A stretch of DNA of 64,000 bases from NCBI GenBank assembly GCA_016584305.1, contig JACEEZ010003598.1, positions 620,886 to 684,885 of the forward strand, in the 5' to 3' direction. Source of the DNA: Chionoecetes opilio (Eukaryota; Arthropoda; Malacostraca; Decapoda; Majidae). Positions within the stretch are counted from its first letter, which is position 1, and each line of letters starts with the position of its first letter. The position numbers and the translations under genes were made by a program. The notes under the pieces are model-generated. The model had not been told where the DNA came from. It did not search any database and saw nothing but the letters and a program-made list of their open reading frames with translations. Of the stretch, positions 59,700 through 64,000 are shown in pieces.

Positions 59700-61480
59700 C
59701 GCTGCAACGAGCTACCTACTATCAAAATAAATTTATGAAAATTCGGCCAAATCAAAAAACACTTTGGAAAGTAATAATGAAGTTTTAAACCGAAAAAAAA
59801 AATCAAAAGCTTAGTGATATTTTCTTATTGAATGACGTAAATTATGATCCTTTGTGAATACAAACAACTTCAATAAATTTATTTTGATGATATAGAATAA
59901 ACTAGCGGATGATAGACAACACAGTCAGAGTTTCACGAATCTTAACAAAATAGGACAGATAGAAACTTGGGCATTACCCTGTTACAGAAAATGAAATTTT
60001 AGGAAGTTATTAATCTCTCCATGACTCGTCACCGGGCTGTGACGGGGTACCTATGAAATGATTAAGGAATCGCAACTCTGTTATCTCCATTTTTTCTGCA
60101 TGTAATTAAATTTGTCTTTTTCAAAGTGGTCTATTTCCAGTTGCAATGAAGTTCAAGAAGTTACCCTCAATCTATAGAGGCTGGAGATAGAATAACTTAG
60201 AACCACAGACCAATTTAGTACTGAACTCATTTAGTAAAATTACTGAAAAATTAATGTATCATAAGAATATATAGCTTTTGTCAAACCCACAATATATTAA
60301 CAGAGCACGCATGGATTCAGACAGGGCAAGATTCCAAGAAACACACTTATCTCATTCACTAACGTATTGACATCTTTTTGACAAAAGAACATTATACTGT
60401 AGCACTTTTTAACTTATCCAGGCTTTTGACACAGTGTATCACACCATAGTCCTTATTAAACAAATTAGTAGCCTTACGGCAATCCTAGGAACAACGAACA
60501 GATGGGTTTAATTCATATCTAAGTAATCGTTAAGCAGTATGTCCAGTAGCACACCATGTCTTCATCTACTCTAAACATTTCTCTGGTGTGCTCAAGGATC
60601 CATATTGGGACCCTTGCTTTTCCTTTATATATTACCGACATTATAAATTCTAGCATTCATTTAAAATTCATTTTATTTTGCAGACGATTGCACATTTATA
60701 TAAAGCCACCCAAGACTTACGCGTCCTTGATGTCAACAGTCATGAAGACTTAAATAATGTACACAATGGGATAAACAGTAATAAATTGACACTCAATTCT
60801 GAAAATTCTACTTATACATGATTTTTCACAGAAATAAACAAAACCACCCTAATTTCAGTAAATTAGAATTTATAATCATGAAATAAAGAGGTTTAAGTAC
60901 AAAATTCCTAGGAGTAACTATTGATAATAAAGATATCTTGGAATGTGCACATAAAGAACCGTATTAATAAGTAAATAAAATGAGTGGCTCTGCAGCTCAC
61001 AACGTCACCAACTTCAGGGAGGCAATTCGACATGTCTACCACCCTCTAGTTTACCCCAACATTATATATTGTACTGCAGTTTGGGCCACGTGTTGCCACC
61101 TGCTAATATAAAAGCACTCTTATTTCTAAAAAAAGAGTAATTAGAACAATTACAGGAAAAAGATATATGACCACTACAACCTGTTTTTATAAATGCCAAA
61201 TTACTAAAGATAAATTAATAAATATATATTTTTGTGCTCTTTTTGTCTATAAATGTTTGGCATAATTTTTTTCGGATTCGCATTAATGAAAGATACAGAC
61301 TAAGAGGTGTTGATGTTTTAGAGGTTCCAACTGTACTTTCAAACCAATCACAAACATGTCTCGTGTATCACGGCGCCAAAAATATGGAATGAATTACCGT
61401 TGGACTTAAAAACAAAACCTCTTGACTAGTTTTAAACATTGTCTCAAAGTTCCTCTTTATTGCAATCCCAGCAACAGTAG
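59700..61480 (+). pseudogene. Reverse transcriptase of second non-LTR element
   Basis: Readable RT blocks in shifting frames: LLNSFSKITEKLMY-type sequence (about 60,215-60,255), AFDTVYHTIV (about 60,420), QGSILGPLLF (60,593-60,622), YFADDCTF with the catalytic Asp pair (60,674-60,697), FLGVTIDN (about 60,908) and WNELPLDLK (about 61,390), a common C-terminal motif of CR1/L2-type RTs. Many stops show that it is dead. Confidence 0.8.
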
Positions 61481-61539
61481 CAGACATAATTTGTGTATAT
61501 ATGTGGTATATCTTTGTACCGTATGTGTTGTTTTAGTAT

Positions 61540-61900
61540 CGTATGTATACTTGGTACTCGTATGTGTATGTTTATGTATGCGTATTTGCTCGTATGTGTG
61601 TGTATTCGTATTTGCTCGTTATGTGTGTGATTCGTATTTGCTCGTATGTGTGTGTATGTATGTGGCATATTTACCTCGTAATGTATATGTATGGGTTTCC
61701 GCTCGTATGTGTAATGTTGTGTGTTTTGCTCATAATGTGTATTTGTGGTGGGTATTTTGCTCGTATGTGTAATTTGTGTATAGTGTGTGTATTTGCTCAT
61801 ATGTGTATGTGTGTGTGTGTGTATATATATTAATTCATGTGTATGTGTGCGTATTTGTCTTATGTGGTTGTGTATGTATATCGTATTTAGTCGTATGTGT
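61540..61900 (+). repeat. GTATGTGTGTGTATTCGTATTTGCTC minisatellite
   Basis: About ten irregular units with TATTTGCTCGTATGTGTGTG as the key word, inside the 3' UTR of the second non-LTR element. Confidence 0.85.
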
Positions 61901-62070
61901 AGTTGTATGTGTTTAATTAATAAGATATCTTCAATGTGTATATATACGGAGGAGCCTTTTTAAGAGAGTTTCTCTCACAGTCTAGCCAATTTTATATAAT
62001 ACTGTATTATGTTTTTTATTACATGTATAACTGTTTGGCTAAATAATGTATAAATCTAAAAATCTAAAAT

Positions 62071-62838
62071 CTATCTGGTGTAATATATACCCTACACATC
62101 TTCTAACATTTATTTCGGCTACAAAAGAAATTTATTTAGAATTATTACCAAAAGTGATTATTTGCTCACCCTCAACCTTTATTTAAAGAAACTAAGTCTT
62201 AAACTGTTCGACCTTAACAAATTACATATGCACTACACATGTACAAGTTTGTCAACAGAGGTAACATAACACCCTGCTACCAACACCACAATTTCCTCCA
62301 CTCGCACATGTTAAACCTCCGTGTACCCCAGCATAACTGAATAAACAATTTTCAACATTCATTATCCTACTCTGTCCAAATTATGGAATTCTTGCTAGTC
62401 ATATAAAAGAATTTATCCACAACACGTTCATTCAAGAATCATTATAAGAACCTTATATTATCTGATACTACTTATACATTGCTTCTACTACTATTTTCAC
62501 ATTTACTATGTCATAGTGGTCCTGGTCAATATTTTTCACATTTTTTGTTTCCTCATTTACCTTAAATTTATTGTAAACATGGTTGTATCCTTTAGGATCT
62601 GTACCACTAAAACTTTTAATGTTAAGTAATTTCTAGGTAATTATTAGTACTTGAGTATTTTGCCTAGATGGCGACTTTTTTATTTTTGTAAGAAAACCTT
62701 TATAGATTTCTGCCCAAAAAGCATTGTTGCTTCCAATGGGCTACTTGCATTTTCAAAATAAACAAAAATGACACTTATCATGTAACCCCCCCCTCTTGCA
62801 AGTATAATAAAGTGTTTCAAGTGTTTCAAGTGTTTCAT
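62071..62838 (+). other. 3' end of CR1-like element copy 3
   Basis: Continues the host element after the insertion. It matches 44,655-45,414, with AGATGGCGACTTTTT near 62,665, AATAAA near 62,806 and TGTTTCAAG repeats at the end. Confidence 0.8.
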
Positions 62839-62897
62839 CATACTGAACAATACTATGCGACGATTGGTTGGCAGCTGTGACTGTGAGACTGTGACTC

Positions 62898-63275
62898 CAT
62901 ACGAAGCTTAGGATAGAAGGGAGGGAGGGAGATACGAAGCTTGGGATAGAAGGGAGGGAGGGAGATACGACGCTTGGGATAGAAGGGAGGGAGGGAGATA
63001 CGAAGCTTGAGATAGAAGGGAGGGAGGGAGATACGAAGCTGGGATAGAAAGGTGTGAAGGAGATACGAAGCTTGGGATAGAAGAGAGGGAGGGAGATACG
63101 AAGCTTGGGATAGAAAGGAGTGAGGGAGATACGAAGCTTGGGATAGAAAGGAGTGAGGGAGATACGAAGCTTGGGATAGAAAGGAGTGAGGGAGATACGA
63201 AGCTTGGGATCGAAGAGAGGGAAAGAGATGGGATGGTTGGCGGCTGTGACTCCATACGAAGCTTGGGAAGGAAGG
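62898..63275. repeat. 33-bp minisatellite (GATACGAAGCTTGGGATAGA..)
   Basis: About ten units of 33 bp with GGGAGGGAGGGA or AAGGAGTGAGGGA endings. 33 is a multiple of three, so three minus-strand frames stay open. The 374-codon ORF across this area also crosses a GA/CT tract and is not credible. Confidence 0.95.
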
Positions 63276-63405
63276 CAGAAGGGAGGGAGATGGGTGATAG
63301 GACTGAGACACTCACCTGATATCACTCCCATCTTGTCATGAAATGAGACAGGTATGTAGGGGGGGGGGTGCCATGGTACAAAGACATTCCACCAACCACT
63401 GCCCA

Positions 63406-63637
<232 letters not shown>

Positions 63638-63950
63638 GTGTGTGTGCTTGCGTGCGCGTTCGGGTGTATATATTATGTGTACGTGCGTATATGTGTTCGT
63701 GCCTTTGCGTAGAAAAAGAAGAAGGAAGAAGCAACAGAGGATAATATTAAAAAAACAAGGAAGAAAAAGAAGAGGAATGAGGCAGACCTGGTAAACATAT
63801 TTTCTACTTGCGAGGTTGTCGAGAATACAGACGTACAGGAAAGATAAGTGTTCTAATCCTGCCTCGATAGCCCGCAATAACCCTGGTGTTCACTGCAGCG
63901 CCTTGTTCACCAACACACCTTCGTGGCCTAAGAACAATGAAAACACAATC
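63638..63950. other. Unassigned 3' end of window
   Basis: Contains GTGTGTGCTTGCGTGCGCGTT and purine-rich sequence. No gene recognised. Confidence 0.4.
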
Positions 63951-64000
63951 TCGGGCCCCCAGTTTTTCCCCCCCCCCCCCCCAAAAAAAAAACCCCCCCC
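63951..64000. other. Homopolymer run of doubtful quality
   Basis: C- and A-runs like those bordering the GC-rich block at 11.9 and 17.2 kb. Probably unreliable consensus. Confidence 0.6.

Larger units (their letters stand above)
58458..62070 (+). mobile_element. Second non-LTR element (CR1/L2-like), inserted
   Basis: Compared with 44,650-44,670, the host sequence is split after CCCTATC. CTATC occurs at 58,453-58,457 and again at 62,071-62,075, a 5-bp target duplication. The 3' end is an AAATCT-type tail (62,051-62,070). The 3.6-kb body is AT-rich, with weak endonuclease traces (about 59,000-59,450) and a decayed RT. It differs clearly from the CR1-like host element. Confidence 0.85.
53556..62838 (+). 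mobile_element. CR1/Jockey-like element, copy 3 (interrupted)
   Basis: 5' part at 53,556-58,457 and 3' part at 62,071-62,838, split by another non-LTR element. It contains an ORF1 remnant, minisatellite, TTA tract, EN-RT remnants and the TGTTTCAAG tail (three units at about 62,811-62,838). Confidence 0.75.

Overview
This is animal (metazoan) genomic DNA made almost entirely of repeats. Evidence for an animal nucleus: a BEL/Pao LTR retrotransposon with a full set of domains, several non-LTR retrotransposons, a tRNA-derived SINE, a broken beta-tubulin fragment, very many long dinucleotide microsatellites, and a degenerate TTAGG tract (TTAGG is the usual arthropod telomere motif). An arthropod fits best, and a microsatellite-rich genome like that of decapod crustaceans is plausible, but no single feature proves it. 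I see no intact conserved host gene, no rRNA and no standalone tRNA gene.

Layout. The window is built from a large tandem unit of roughly 14 kb (without later insertions), present as the tail of one copy (copy 0, 1-2,167), two fuller copies (copy 1, about 9,320-31,376; copy 2, about 32,187-52,390) and the start of a third (copy 3, about 52,395-62,838). The order in a unit is: a 5'-truncated non-LTR fragment with a zinc-binding C-terminus (called RTC here, minus strand), a (TG)n tract, a second RTC copy split by a CR1/Jockey-like element, another (TG)n tract, a 3.5-kb block of microsatellites, minisatellites and a SINE, an unrecognised Cys-rich ORF pair (CEHC modules), a 53-bp minisatellite and a closing (TG)n. 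The CR1-like element sits at the same position with the same TGTTA target duplication in all three copies. It has ORF1, an internal ~50-bp minisatellite, endonuclease-RT remnants and a TGTTTCAAG tail. The copies therefore arose by duplication of one locus, or by repeated assembly of one locus, and not by independent insertion.

Insertions particular to single copies: a 7.1-kb element with ~170-bp terminal inverted repeats (2,205-9,319) that carries a beta-tubulin fragment; a 5.4-kb GC-rich, homopolymer-laden block of doubtful quality (about 11,905-17,265); a BEL/Pao element (34,851-41,122); and a second non-LTR element (58,458-62,070) with a CTATC target duplication.

Quality. Parts of copies 1-3 (about 17.3-24.9 kb, 41.1-52.4 kb and 52.4-62.9 kb) carry dense small indels, while the matching stretches elsewhere read cleanly. 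One N lies at 32,186, directly after an inverted partial copy of the Cys-rich gene. These signs suggest long-read gap filling, so copy number, frameshifts and the inversion all need checking against reads. The most interesting candidates are the CEHC-module gene with its shared in-frame TAG, and the TIR element with its captured tubulin fragment.
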